Origin: Pseudomonas reidholzensis
GTDB taxonomy: Bacteria > Pseudomonadota > Gammaproteobacteria > Pseudomonadales > Pseudomonadaceae
Reading direction: 5' to 3'
Assembly (NCBI RefSeq): GCF_900536025.1
Contig: NZ_UNOZ01000028.1
Coordinates: 124,001 to 188,000, forward strand
DNA: 64,000 bases
How positions within the stretch are numbered: position 1 is the stretch's first letter; every line of letters begins with the position of its first letter. Positions 15,275 to 23,748 of the stretch are shown here, piece by piece. Position numbers and translations under genes: made by a program. The notes beneath the pieces were generated by a model, which was given only the letters and a program-made list of their open reading frames with translations, made no database searches and was not told the DNA's origin.

Positions 15275-18200
15275 CTATTCCTCGCGACGATGCGCCCACT
15301 GATACAGCGCCGGCAAGACCAGCAAGGTCAGTACGGTCGACGACAGGATCCCGCCGATCACCACCGTCGCCAGTGGCCGCTGCACCTCGGCCCCGGTACC
15401 GGTGGCCAGCGCCATCGGGATGAACCCCAGCGACGCCACCAGGGCGGTCATCAACACTGGCCGCAGCCGAGTCAAGGCGCCCTCTTCGATCGCCATCGAT
15501 AACGGCCGCCCTTCCTCGCGCAGGTTGCGAATGAAGGCGATCATCACCAGGCCGTTGAGCACCGCCACCCCGGACAAGGCGATAAACCCGACCCCCGCCG
15601 AGATCGACAACGGGATATCACGCAGCCACAGCGCCAGCACACCCCCGGTCAGGGCGAACGGGATGCCGGTGAACACCAGCAAACCGTCCTTGAGGTTGTT
15701 GAACATCATCAGCAACAAGGCCATCACCAGCAGCAGCGCCACCGGCACCACCACCTGCAGGCGCTGCGCCGCCGATTGCAGCTGCTCGAACTGGCCGCCC
15801 CAGCGGGTCCAATAGCCCGCTGGCACCTGCACCTTGTCGATCAGGGCCTGCTCGGCGTCTGCCACGAACGAGCCCAGGTCACGCCCCCGTACGTTGGCGC
15901 TGACCACCACCACCCGCTTGCCATCCTCGCGGCTGATCTGGTTCGGCCCCAGTGCCAGGTTCAGGCTGGCCACCTGCGACAGGGTGATAAAGCCGATCTG
16001 CCCTGCGGCACTCGCCGGTACCGGAATCAACAGGCCGTGCAAGCCCTCGACGTCAGTGCGCATCGCCTCGGGCAAGCGCACCACCATGTCGAAACGGCGG
16101 TCGCCTTCATACAGCGTACCGGCCGTGCGCCCACCCACGGCGATGGCAATCGCGTCCTGCACATCGCCGACGTTCAAGCCATGCCGGGCGGCCTTGTCGC
16201 GGTCGATATCGATGGTCAGTACCGGCAATCCGGTGGTTTGTTCGGTCTTCACCTCGGAGGCACCCGGCACCTGCTGCAAGGTCGCGGCGATCTGCGCGGC
16301 GGTGCGGTTGAGGGTGTCCATGTCATCGCCGAAGACTTTCACCGCGACATCGCTGCGCACCCCGGAGATCAACTCGTTGAAGCGCAACTGGATCGGCTGG
16401 GACATTTCATAGTTGCTGCCCGGCACGCCCGCGGCGGCGCGCTGCACTTCGCTGATCAATGCGTCACGCGGCTTGTCGGGGTCGGCCCACTGCTCACGCG
16501 GCTTGAGCATGACGTAGGCGTCGGAGATGTTCGGCGGCATCGGATCGGAGGCGATTTCGGCGGTGCCGGTGCGGGCGAACACCCGCTCGACCTCCGGTAC
16601 CTGGGCGATGATCGCCTGCTCCAGGCGCTGCTGCATCTGCACCGACTCACTGAGGCTGGTGCCTGGCACGCGCAAGGCCTGCAGGGCGAAGTCGCCCTCG
16701 CTGAGGCTGGGGATGAACTCGCTGCCCATGCGGCTGGCCATCACCCCCGACAACAGCACCAGCGCGGCGGCGCCGGCAAAGGCCAGCTTGCGCCTGCCCA
16801 GCACCCAGCTCAGCACCGGGGCATAGCGCCGGCGCGCGCTGCGCATCAGCACGCCCTCTTCTTCCTTGACCTTGCCGGTGACGAACAAGGCGATTGCCGC
16901 CGGCACGAAGGTGACCGAGAGGATCATCGCGCCGAGCAACGCCAGCACCACGGTAAAGGCCATCGGGTGGAACATCTTGCCCTCGACCCCGGTCAGGGCA
17001 AAGATCGGCAGGTACACCACCATGATGATCAGTTGGCCGAAGATCAGCGGCCGCCGGGCCTCGCGGGCGGCGGCGAAGACCTCGTGGAAGCGCTCGCTGC
17101 GGCTCAGCATCCGCCCATGGCGCTGCTGGGCATGGGCCAGGCGGCGAATGGCGTTTTCGACGATCACCACCGCGCCATCTACGATGATGCCGAAGTCCAG
17201 GGCACCCAGGCTCATCAGGTTGGCGCTGACCTTGTTGCTGTACATGCCGGTAAAGGTGAACAGCATCGACAAAGGAATGACCATGGCGGTAATCAGCGCG
17301 GCGCGGATGTTGCCCAGGAACAGGAACAGTACGGCAATCACCAGGATCGCCCCTTCGACCAGGTTCTGCTTGACCGTGGCAATGGCCTTTTCGACCAGGT
17401 TGGTGCGGTCGTAGACGGTGACCGCATGCACGCCCTTGGGCAGGTTGCGGTTGATTTCGACCAGCTTGGCGGCGACTGCCTGGGACACCGTGCGGCTGTT
17501 CTCGCCGATCAGCATGAACACCGTGCCGAGCACCACTTCGCGGCCGTTTTCAGTGGCGGCGCCGGAGCGCAGTTCCTGGCCCAAGCCAACCTCGGCGACG
17601 TCCCTGACGCGGATCGGCGTGCCTGCGGCGCTGACGATCACCACGTTGGCGATGTCGTCGAGCGCGGCCACCTGGCCCGGTGCGCGGATCAGCAACTGCT
17701 CGCCGTTGCGCTCGATGTAGCCCGCGCCGACGTTGGCGTTGTTGCGCTCGAGGGCGCCGACCAGGTCAGTGAGGGTCAGCTTGTAGGCGGCCAGGCGCTT
17801 GAGGTCCGGGGCGATCAGGTACTGCTTGGCGTGACCGCCGATGCTGTTGACCTCGGCCACGCCGGGCACGTTGCGCAACTGTGGCTTGATGATCCAGTCC
17901 TGGATCACCCGCAGGTCAGTGGCGTCATAGGCGCTGCCATCGTCCTTGCGCGCACCGTCCTCGGCTTCGACCGTCCACAGGAAGATCTCGCCCAGGCCGG
18001 TGGAAATCGGCCCCATGACCGCCTCGATGCCCTCGGGCAGCTGTGCGCGGGCCACCTGCAGGCGCTCGTTGACCAGTTGCCGGGCAAAGAACAGGTCGCT
18101 GCCGTCGGCGAAAATCACCGTCACCTGCGACAAGCCCGAGCGCGACATCGAGCGGGTCTGCTTGAGCCCGGGCAGCCCAGCCATGGCCGTCTCGATGGCA

Positions 18201-18400
18201 AAGGTGATGCGCTGCTCGGTTTCCAACGGCGAATAGCCCGGCGCGGCGGTGTTGATCTGCACTTGCACGTTGGTGATGTCGGGCACGGCGTCGATCGGCA
18301 GCTGCCGGTAGCTGTGGATGCCAACGGCGGCCATCAGCAGCACCGCGAGCATGACTACAAGGCGTTGCTCGATGGCGAATTGGATGATGCGTTCAAACAT
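15275..18400 (-). CDS. czcA: Heavy-metal RND efflux pump, inner-membrane subunit CzcA
   Basis: The 1041-aa proton-driven pump of a tripartite metal exporter (HME-RND family). It starts MFERIIQFAIEQRLVVMLAV and has the canonical large periplasmic loops. The helix-4 motif LDFGIIVDGAVVIVEN carries the DFG...D residues seen in Zn/Co/Cd exporters of the CzcA type, unlike the Cu/Ag CusA motif. The length is normal and no break is seen. It is the last gene of czcC-czcB-czcA, 15 bp after czcB. Confidence 0.94.
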   Translation of the reverse strand: MFERIIQFAIEQRLVVMLAVLLMAAVGIHSYRQLPIDAVPDITNVQVQINTAAPGYSPLETEQRITFAIETAMAGLPGLKQTRSMSRSGLSQVTVIFADGSDLFFARQLVNERLQVARAQLPEGIEAVMGPISTGLGEIFLWTVEAEDGARKDDGSAYDATDLRVIQDWIIKPQLRNVPGVAEVNSIGGHAKQYLIAPDLKRLAAYKLTLTDLVGALERNNANVGAGYIERNGEQLLIRAPGQVAALDDIANVVIVSAAGTPIRVRDVAEVGLGQELRSGAATENGREVVLGTVFMLIGENSRTVSQAVAAKLVEINRNLPKGVHAVTVYDRTNLVEKAIATVKQNLVEGAILVIAVLFLFLGNIRAALITAMVIPLSMLFTFTGMYSNKVSANLMSLGALDFGIIVDGAVVIVENAIRRLAHAQQRHGRMLSRSERFHEVFAAAREARRPLIFGQLIIMVVYLPIFALTGVEGKMFHPMAFTVVLALLGAMILSVTFVPAAIALFVTGKVKEEEGVLMRSARRRYAPVLSWVLGRRKLAFAGAAALVLLSGVMASRMGSEFIPSLSEGDFALQALRVPGTSLSESVQMQQRLEQAIIAQVPEVERVFARTGTAEIASDPMPPNISDAYVMLKPREQWADPDKPRDALISEVQRAAAGVPGSNYEMSQPIQLRFNELISGVRSDVAVKVFGDDMDTLNRTAAQIAATLQQVPGASEVKTEQTTGLPVLTIDIDRDKAARHGLNVGDVQDAIAIAVGGRTAGTLYEGDRRFDMVVRLPEAMRTDVEGLHGLLIPVPASAAGQIGFITLSQVASLNLALGPNQISREDGKRVVVVSANVRGRDLGSFVADAEQALIDKVQVPAGYWTRWGGQFEQLQSAAQRLQVVVPVALLLVMALLLMMFNNLKDGLLVFTGIPFALTGGVLALWLRDIPLSISAGVGFIALSGVAVLNGLVMIAFIRNLREEGRPLSMAIEEGALTRLRPVLMTALVASLGFIPMALATGTGAEVQRPLATVVIGGILSSTVLTLLVLPALYQWAHRREE

Positions 18401-18415
18401 GGAGGCGTCCCCGGA

Positions 18416-19639
18416 TCAGTGGCTGTGCTCGGCAGAACCCTTGCCGAGCTCGGACTTGAGGACAAAGCTGCCCGCGGCAGCGACCTGGCTGCCGGCGCTC
18501 AGGCCCTGGATGATTTCGACCTGGCCGGCGTCGCGCCGGCCGGTTTGTACCGGGCGCGCTTCGAAGCCCTCGGCGGTGCGGGCGAAGACCACGGTTTGCC
18601 CCTCCCAGGTCTGCAGGGCGCTGTCGGGCACCACCACGGCGGCGTCGAAGCGTGCCACGCTGACCGCGATGTCGACGAACAAGCCCGGGCGCCAGGCGCC
18701 GTTGGGGTTGCTCAGGCTGGCGCGCACGGTGGCGGCGCGGTTCTGCTCGCCGAGCAGGCTGCCGACGTAGTTGACCTGGCCCTCGACCTGCACGCCGAGG
18801 TCTGGCGCACTGACGGTGACGCTGCGGCCATGGGTGACCTTGCCCAGGTCACGCGGGGCCACCGCGAAGGTGGCCCAGACCCGGCTCAGGTCGGACAGGG
18901 TAAAGGCATTGCTGGTCTCGTCGACGACTTCGCCGAGGCTCAGGTGCTTTTCCACCACCACGGCATCGAACGGCGCGCGCAGCTCGTAGCGGTTGCCGGC
19001 ACCTGCCGGGGCGACCGCAGCGACCTTCTGCCGGGCATTGGCCAGGGCGATTTCGGCCTCTTGCAGGGCTTGGCGCGCTTGCTGGAAGTCCTGCTCGGCG
19101 CTGATGCGCTCCTGCCACAGTTGCTGTTCGCGCCCGAAGGTCAGCCGGGCCAGTTCGAGGCGGCGCTGGGCGGCTTGCTGCTCGCTGCGCAGCTCGGAGA
19201 TCTGCTGGCTGGCGATCACCGCCAGGACCTGACCGCGCTTGACCGTCTGGCCGAGATTGGCGTGGACCGACTCGACCACCCCGGGCACCCGCGGCACGAC
19301 GTGGGCGGTGCGGTCCTCGTCGAAGCGGATTTCGCCAGGGAAGCTGATCGAGGTGCCCAGCGACTGCGGGCCGGCGTTGGCCAGCTGAATGCCTGCGGCG
19401 ACTATTTGCTCGGCGGACAGGTGCAGTTGGCCTTCTTCCTCGTGAGCGTCGGCTTGCGGCGCATGGCCGTGGCCGTCTTGCGCTTCGTGGGCATGGCCCT
19501 GCTCGCCATGGTCGGCGTGTTCGGCGTGTTCGGCCTGGGTGGCAGTGGCCGGGCTGAGGGTGCCGGTCCAGGCCAGGCCTGCCACGCCCAGTACCGCGAC
19601 CGTGGCCGCCAGGAGGGCGATCTTGCGTGAAGTGTTCAT
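18416..19639 (-). CDS. czcB: RND efflux periplasmic adaptor CzcB with histidine-rich N-terminus
   Basis: A 407-aa membrane-fusion protein linking CzcA to the outer-membrane channel. Start at ATG 19637-19639 with GGGAG 5 nt upstream; the frame continues 13 codons upstream without a ribosome site. After the signal anchor (NTSRKIALLAATVAVLGVAG) comes a ~40-residue stretch with about ten histidines and many Asp/Glu (AEHAEHADHGEQGHAHEAQD), a likely metal-sensing or metal-binding arm. Then follow the barrel-sandwich/lipoyl halves (RVPGVVESVHANLGQTVKRG and APFDAVVVEKHLSLGEVVDE) and a coiled-coil hairpin between them. Confidence 0.93.
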   Translation of the reverse strand: MNTSRKIALLAATVAVLGVAGLAWTGTLSPATATQAEHAEHADHGEQGHAHEAQDGHGHAPQADAHEEEGQLHLSAEQIVAAGIQLANAGPQSLGTSISFPGEIRFDEDRTAHVVPRVPGVVESVHANLGQTVKRGQVLAVIASQQISELRSEQQAAQRRLELARLTFGREQQLWQERISAEQDFQQARQALQEAEIALANARQKVAAVAPAGAGNRYELRAPFDAVVVEKHLSLGEVVDETSNAFTLSDLSRVWATFAVAPRDLGKVTHGRSVTVSAPDLGVQVEGQVNYVGSLLGEQNRAATVRASLSNPNGAWRPGLFVDIAVSVARFDAAVVVPDSALQTWEGQTVVFARTAEGFEARPVQTGRRDAGQVEIIQGLSAGSQVAAAGSFVLKSELGKGSAEHSH

Positions 19640-19697
19640 GGTTACTCCCAAGAAATCATTGCGTTCGGTTGGGGCCACTCGGCGGCCCTACAGGGCG

Positions 19698-20942
19698 TCA
19701 CGGATTCGCCTGCGGCATGAGCTCGCCATAGATCCGCTCGACCTGCGCCCGCGCATCGGTGGCCGAGGCCAATGCCTCGAGGTACGCGCCGCGGGCATCG
19801 ATCAGCGTGCGCTGGGCGTCGAGCACGTCGACAAAGGCGAACTTGCCCATTTCAAAGCCACGGGTCGCGGTGTCCACCGCCTGCTGGGCCGAAGGCAGGA
19901 TGGCCTGGTCGTAGGCCTGCACCTCCTGCATCGCCGTGGCCCACTGACTGACCGCGCTGCGGGTGTCGCTGCGCAAGCGCAGCTCGACCCCGTTGCGCAG
20001 GTCGCGGGCCTGGTCGGCGCGGCGCGCGGCGGCCAGCACATTGCCCTGGTTGCGGTCGAACAACGGCAGCGGCATCGACAACCCGACCACGTTGACCCGC
20101 TCGCGGTCTTCACGGCTGTACTGGCTGCCGAGGCTGACGGTGAGGTTGGGGATACGCTGGGCCTGTTGCGCGCCGAGCGCCGCGTCGCCCTGGCTGATCT
20201 GCGCCTGTGCCAGGCGCCACTCGGGGGTTTGCTCGAGCTTGCCGAGCAAGGCCTCGGCCTGCGGCGCGGGGCCCGGCGAAAGGCTCGCGGCGTCGAGCCG
20301 GTCGAAACCGGCCTGGGGGCTGCCGGTCAACCGCGCCAGGGCGTGGTAGGCCACCACTCGGTCCGATTCGGCACGCCGCCGCTGGGCCTTGGCCTGGGCC
20401 AGCTGGACCTCGGCGCGAGTGGCCTCGACGGGCGACGACTGGCCCGCCTTGACCCGCCCGTCGACCACCCGCAGGCCACGTTCGGTCAAGGCTTGCGATT
20501 GCTCCGCGAGTGCCAGCGCCGCGTCTGCGTGCAGGGCGGCGTGAAAGGCCTGGACCACCTCGGCGCGCAAGCTGTTGCGGTGCTGTTCAAGGGTTAGTTG
20601 GGCGAGCGCCTGGCCGGCGCTGGCCAGCTCGATCCGCGCGCCGCGCTGGCCGCCCAGCTCCAGCGGCTGGCTGAGGGTGACCGTGGTGGTGCTGGTGTTG
20701 CGCCGGGTGTCTTCGACCTCCCAGGACAGCTCCGGGTTGGGCAGCAGCCCGGCCTGGCGGCGCTCGCCTTCGGCAATGCCGATTTCTCGGCCGGCGGCGG
20801 CCAGTTCGGGGTTTTGCCCGAACGCGGCGTCGAGCGCCTGCGCCAGGCTCAGGCGCTGGGCCTGCACGCCGGGCGCGGCGAGTAGGCTGAGCAGCAGGCA
20901 GAGCATGGCGCTCTTGGGGGGGATGGCACGATGGCGCGGCAC
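19698..20942 (-). CDS. czcC: Heavy-metal efflux outer-membrane channel CzcC (TolC family)
   Basis: A 414-aa outer-membrane factor with signal peptide (AMLCLLLSLLAAPGVQAQ). Two outer-membrane efflux repeats follow, with the family opening RLSLAQALDAAFGQNPELAA and repeat segments ELAAAGREIGIAEGERRQAG and WRLAQAQISQGDAALGAQQA. It begins the czcCBA unit and lies 58 bp upstream of czcB. It is divergent from aroQ across a 217-bp gap. No metalloregulator gene is adjacent. Confidence 0.92.
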   Translation of the reverse strand: MPRHRAIPPKSAMLCLLLSLLAAPGVQAQRLSLAQALDAAFGQNPELAAAGREIGIAEGERRQAGLLPNPELSWEVEDTRRNTSTTTVTLSQPLELGGQRGARIELASAGQALAQLTLEQHRNSLRAEVVQAFHAALHADAALALAEQSQALTERGLRVVDGRVKAGQSSPVEATRAEVQLAQAKAQRRRAESDRVVAYHALARLTGSPQAGFDRLDAASLSPGPAPQAEALLGKLEQTPEWRLAQAQISQGDAALGAQQAQRIPNLTVSLGSQYSREDRERVNVVGLSMPLPLFDRNQGNVLAAARRADQARDLRNGVELRLRSDTRSAVSQWATAMQEVQAYDQAILPSAQQAVDTATRGFEMGKFAFVDVLDAQRTLIDARGAYLEALASATDARAQVERIYGELMPQANP

Positions 20943-21091
20943 GTTACAGGTCCTCGTCGGCTGGCTTGGCCGGGGGACTGTAGAAAGGCGCGGTTATCCG
21001 GGGGGTGGCGGCAACATTACAATCCTGTAATGCCTGGCGATCAGGCGGATCAAGTTCGGTAATCGCACATTTTCATCAACATGAGGCCCAA

Positions 21092-21109
21092 GTTAATTGA
21101 CGAATTAAC
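21092..21109. promoter_or_regulatory. Perfect dyad upstream of aroQ, candidate operator
   Basis: GTTAATT-GACG-AATTAAC, 7-bp arms with a 4-bp spacer, 51 bp before the aroQ start in AT-rich DNA. This looks like a regulator binding site. The regulator is not encoded beside it and is unknown. Confidence 0.5.
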
Positions 21110-21159
21110 CAGATAGTACAAAGATCGGCGTAACCAACAACAACAAAGCGATCCCTGCC

Positions 21160-21609
21160 ATGACGCCCCGAATCCTCGTGCTCAACGGCCCTAATCTGAA
21201 CATGCTCGGTACCCGCGAGCCGGAACAATACGGCCGCGAAACCCTTGCCGACGTTGCCAACGGCTGCGCTGAAACCGCCCGCGAACTGGGCCTGGAACTC
21301 GAATTCCGCCAAACCAACCATGAAGGTGAGCTGATCGACTGGATCCACGCTGCGCGCGGCCGCTGCGCCGGTATCCTGATCAACCCCGGTGCCTGGACCC
21401 ACACCTCGGTGGCCATTCGCGACGCCCTGGTGGCCTGCGAACTGCCGGTCATCGAAGTGCACCTGTCCAACGTGCACAAGCGCGAACCGTTCCGCCATAT
21501 CTCGTTCGTCTCGTCGATTGCCGTCGGCGTGATCTGCGGCCTCGGCAGCCACGGCTATCGCCTGGGCCTGGCCCACTTCGGGCAACTGCTCGGGGAGCGC
21601 AAGGCATGA
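21160..21609 (+). CDS. aroQ: 3-Dehydroquinate dehydratase, type II
   Basis: A 149-aa type II dehydroquinase that converts 3-dehydroquinate to 3-dehydroshikimate. The signature ILVLNGPNLNMLGTREPEQY (residues 5-24) contains the catalytic tyrosine, INPGAWTHTSVAIRDAL the substrate-binding segment, and EVHLSNVHKREPFR the catalytic histidine region. It overlaps the next gene by 4 nt (ATGA). Coupling to a quinate/shikimate dehydrogenase suggests a catabolic rather than biosynthetic role, feeding protocatechuate to the pca pathway. Confidence 0.95.
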   Translation: MTPRILVLNGPNLNMLGTREPEQYGRETLADVANGCAETARELGLELEFRQTNHEGELIDWIHAARGRCAGILINPGAWTHTSVAIRDALVACELPVIEVHLSNVHKREPFRHISFVSSIAVGVICGLGSHGYRLGLAHFGQLLGERKA

Positions 21610-22451
21610 GCCAAGGTATCCTCGCCGGCCTGATCGGCCGTGGCATCCAGGCCTCGCGCACGCCAGCCCTGCACGAACGCGAAGGCGACGCGCAGTCGCT
21701 GCGCTACCTCTACCGGCTGATCGACGCCGACCAGCTGGGCCTTGACGACAGCGCCCTGCCCGGCCTGCTCGACGCGGCTCAGCGCACCGGCTTCACCGGG
21801 CTGAACATCACCTACCCGTTCAAGCAGTCGATCCTGCCGCTGCTCGACGAACTGTCGGACGAAGCGCGCGGTATCGGCGCCGTCAACACCGTGGTGCTCA
21901 AGGACGGCAAGCGCGTCGGCCACAACACCGACTGCCTGGGTTTCGCCGAAGGTTTCCGCCGCGGCCTGGGTGATGTCGCGCGCCGTCAGGTGGTGCAGAT
22001 GGGCGCCGGGGGTGCGGGTGCCGCCGTGGCCCACGCGCTGCTCGGTGAAGGCGTCGAACAGTTGGTGCTGTTCGAGGTCGATGCGGCCCGTGGCCAGGCG
22101 CTGGTCGACAACCTCAATGGCCACTTCGGCGCCGGTCGGGCCGTGCTCGGCAGCGACCTGGCCAGCGTACTGGCCGAGGCCGACGGCTTGGTCAATACCA
22201 CCCCCGTGGGGATGGCCAAGCTGCCCGGTACCCCCCTGCCGGTAGAGCTGCTGCATGCCCGCCTGTGGGTCGCCGAGATCATCTACTTCCCGCTCGAGAC
22301 CGCCTTGCTGCGCCACGCCCGTGCACTGGGCTGCCGCACCCTGGACGGCGGCAACATGGCCGTGTTCCAGGCGGTCAAAGCCTTCGAGCTGTTCAGTGGG
22401 CAAACGGCGGACGCCGGGCGGATGCAAGCCCACTTCGCCAGCTTTCCCTGA
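21606..22451 (+). CDS. Quinate/shikimate dehydrogenase (AroE/YdiB superfamily)
   Basis: A 281-aa NAD(P)-dependent dehydrogenase. The substrate loop is SRTPALHE instead of the biosynthetic SxSPxxHN. The catalytic lysine lies in NITYPFKQSILP and the aspartate in GHNTDCLGFAEG. The dinucleotide site is GAGGAGAAVAHAL, and an aspartate in FEVDAARGQ, where NADP enzymes carry basic residues, suggests NAD preference. Together with the coupled dehydroquinase it would oxidise quinate or shikimate toward protocatechuate. A true biosynthetic AroE role is less likely. Confidence 0.9.
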   Translation: MSQGILAGLIGRGIQASRTPALHEREGDAQSLRYLYRLIDADQLGLDDSALPGLLDAAQRTGFTGLNITYPFKQSILPLLDELSDEARGIGAVNTVVLKDGKRVGHNTDCLGFAEGFRRGLGDVARRQVVQMGAGGAGAAVAHALLGEGVEQLVLFEVDAARGQALVDNLNGHFGAGRAVLGSDLASVLAEADGLVNTTPVGMAKLPGTPLPVELLHARLWVAEIIYFPLETALLRHARALGCRTLDGGNMAVFQAVKAFELFSGQTADAGRMQAHFASFP

Positions 22452-22513
22452 CCTCGAAGCGAGCCGGCAGCAGGCCTTGTCGCGACGCCAACGCGCCGCG
22501 ATGAGGCCGCCGA

Positions 22514-22789
22514 TCAGTTGTCATGGCAACCGTCGGTGGCGTAACTGCGGTACGCCACGCTCTGCGGCTGGCCGTGCGAGTCGAGGTAATCCATCCGTGC
22601 GTTGACCACGCCGCAGGCAGTGGTTTGGTCATCGCTCACCGACAGCACTTTTTTCACGTCCAGCTTATCGCCATAGCGGTATTGCATCACGCTGCTGTCG
22701 GCCATCGGCATGCTGCTGGCCTGGGCGGCAAGCGCGCCGAAGCCGAGCAGGGCAAACAGGCTGGCGCTGGCGAAGGTCTTGAAGGTCAT
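22514..22789 (-). CDS. DUF2790 family small secreted protein
   Basis: A 91-aa protein with a signal peptide (MTFKTFASASLFALLGFGAL, cleavage near AAQA). The mature domain has the DUF2790 pattern YRYGDKLDVKKVLSV, ACGVVNARMDYLDSHG and a final CHDN. Two cysteines may form a disulfide. The family is largely restricted to Pseudomonas, and its genes often sit beside metal-responsive two-component systems. Here it is divergent from such a system across a 218-bp gap. Function unknown. Confidence 0.85.
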   Translation of the reverse strand: MTFKTFASASLFALLGFGALAAQASSMPMADSSVMQYRYGDKLDVKKVLSVSDDQTTACGVVNARMDYLDSHGQPQSVAYRSYATDGCHDN

Positions 22790-23007
22790 GGCGTCTCTCC
22801 GGTGCGGGGTTTGCGTAGGGAGCAGGTTGTCTCCCCGGTCACAGCCATTTCACCCCCGCCAGGTATCTGCCGTGTGTCCGCAGCCGCCCGCTGTGCCTCC
22901 TGCTGTATCCATCCCGCCAGCAGATACACTGCAATACAAAGCCCTACAGGCAAGCGCGGGGACGCTCGGTACACTGCGGCCACGCTCACCGAGACAGGAC
23001 ACACACG

Positions 23008-23748
23008 ATGGAACACGTCGATCACATCCTGATCGTCGACGACGACCGCGAAATTCGCGAGCTGGTCGGCAATTACCTGAAAAAGAATGGCCTGCGCACG
23101 AGCATCGTCGCCGACGGCCGACAGATGCGCGCCTTTCTCGAGGCGAACACGGTCGACCTGATCGTCCTCGACATCATGATGCCCGGCGACGACGGCCTGC
23201 TGCTGTGCCGCGAGCTGCGCGCGGGCAAGCAGCGCAACACGCCGGTGCTGATGCTCACCGCCCGCAACGACGAAACCGACCGCATCATCGGCCTCGAGAT
23301 GGGCGCCGACGACTACCTGACCAAGCCGTTCTCGGCCCGTGAGCTGCTGGCCCGGATCAACGCTGTGCTGCGCCGTACGCGGATGCTGCCGCCCAACCTG
23401 ACCCTCAGTGAGGGCAGCCGCCTGCTGGCCTTCGGCCCATGGCGGCTGGACACCACCGCGCGCCACCTGCTCGACACGCACGGCACCCTGGTCGCGCTCA
23501 GCGGCGCCGAGTACCGGCTGCTGCGGGTATTCCTCGATCACCCGCAGCGGGTGCTCAGCCGCGAGCAACTGCTCAACCTCACCCAGGGCCGCGAAGCGGA
23601 CATCTTCGACCGCTCCATCGACCTGCTGGTCAGCCGCCTGCGCCAGCGTCTGGGTGACGATGCCCGCGAGCCGACCTGCATCAAGACCGTGCGCAGCGAG
23701 GGCTATGTCTTCTCGCTGCCGGTGCAGTTGCTCGAGTCGCCGGCATGA
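23008..23748 (+). CDS. OmpR-family response regulator
   Basis: A 246-aa DNA-binding regulator. The receiver domain has the acidic pair DDD at residues 11-13, the phospho-acceptor Asp55 in LIVLDIMMPG, the conserved Thr in LMLTARND and Lys in YLTKPFSAREL. The C-terminal winged helix includes LSGAEYRLLRVFLDHPQRVL and the DNA-contact end TVRSEGYVFSLP. It overlaps the kinase gene by 4 nt. The signal is unknown; the divergent DUF2790 gene is a plausible target. Confidence 0.95.
   Translation: MEHVDHILIVDDDREIRELVGNYLKKNGLRTSIVADGRQMRAFLEANTVDLIVLDIMMPGDDGLLLCRELRAGKQRNTPVLMLTARNDETDRIIGLEMGADDYLTKPFSARELLARINAVLRRTRMLPPNLTLSEGSRLLAFGPWRLDTTARHLLDTHGTLVALSGAEYRLLRVFLDHPQRVLSREQLLNLTQGREADIFDRSIDLLVSRLRQRLGDDAREPTCIKTVRSEGYVFSLPVQLLESPA

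Noticed and set aside
15776..19630. 1284-codon open frame on the plus strand opposite czcA and czcB
   Set aside because: The composition (Gly, Asp, His, Gln rich, no domains) is what the complement of a high-GC gene gives; czcA and czcB on the minus strand explain the openness.
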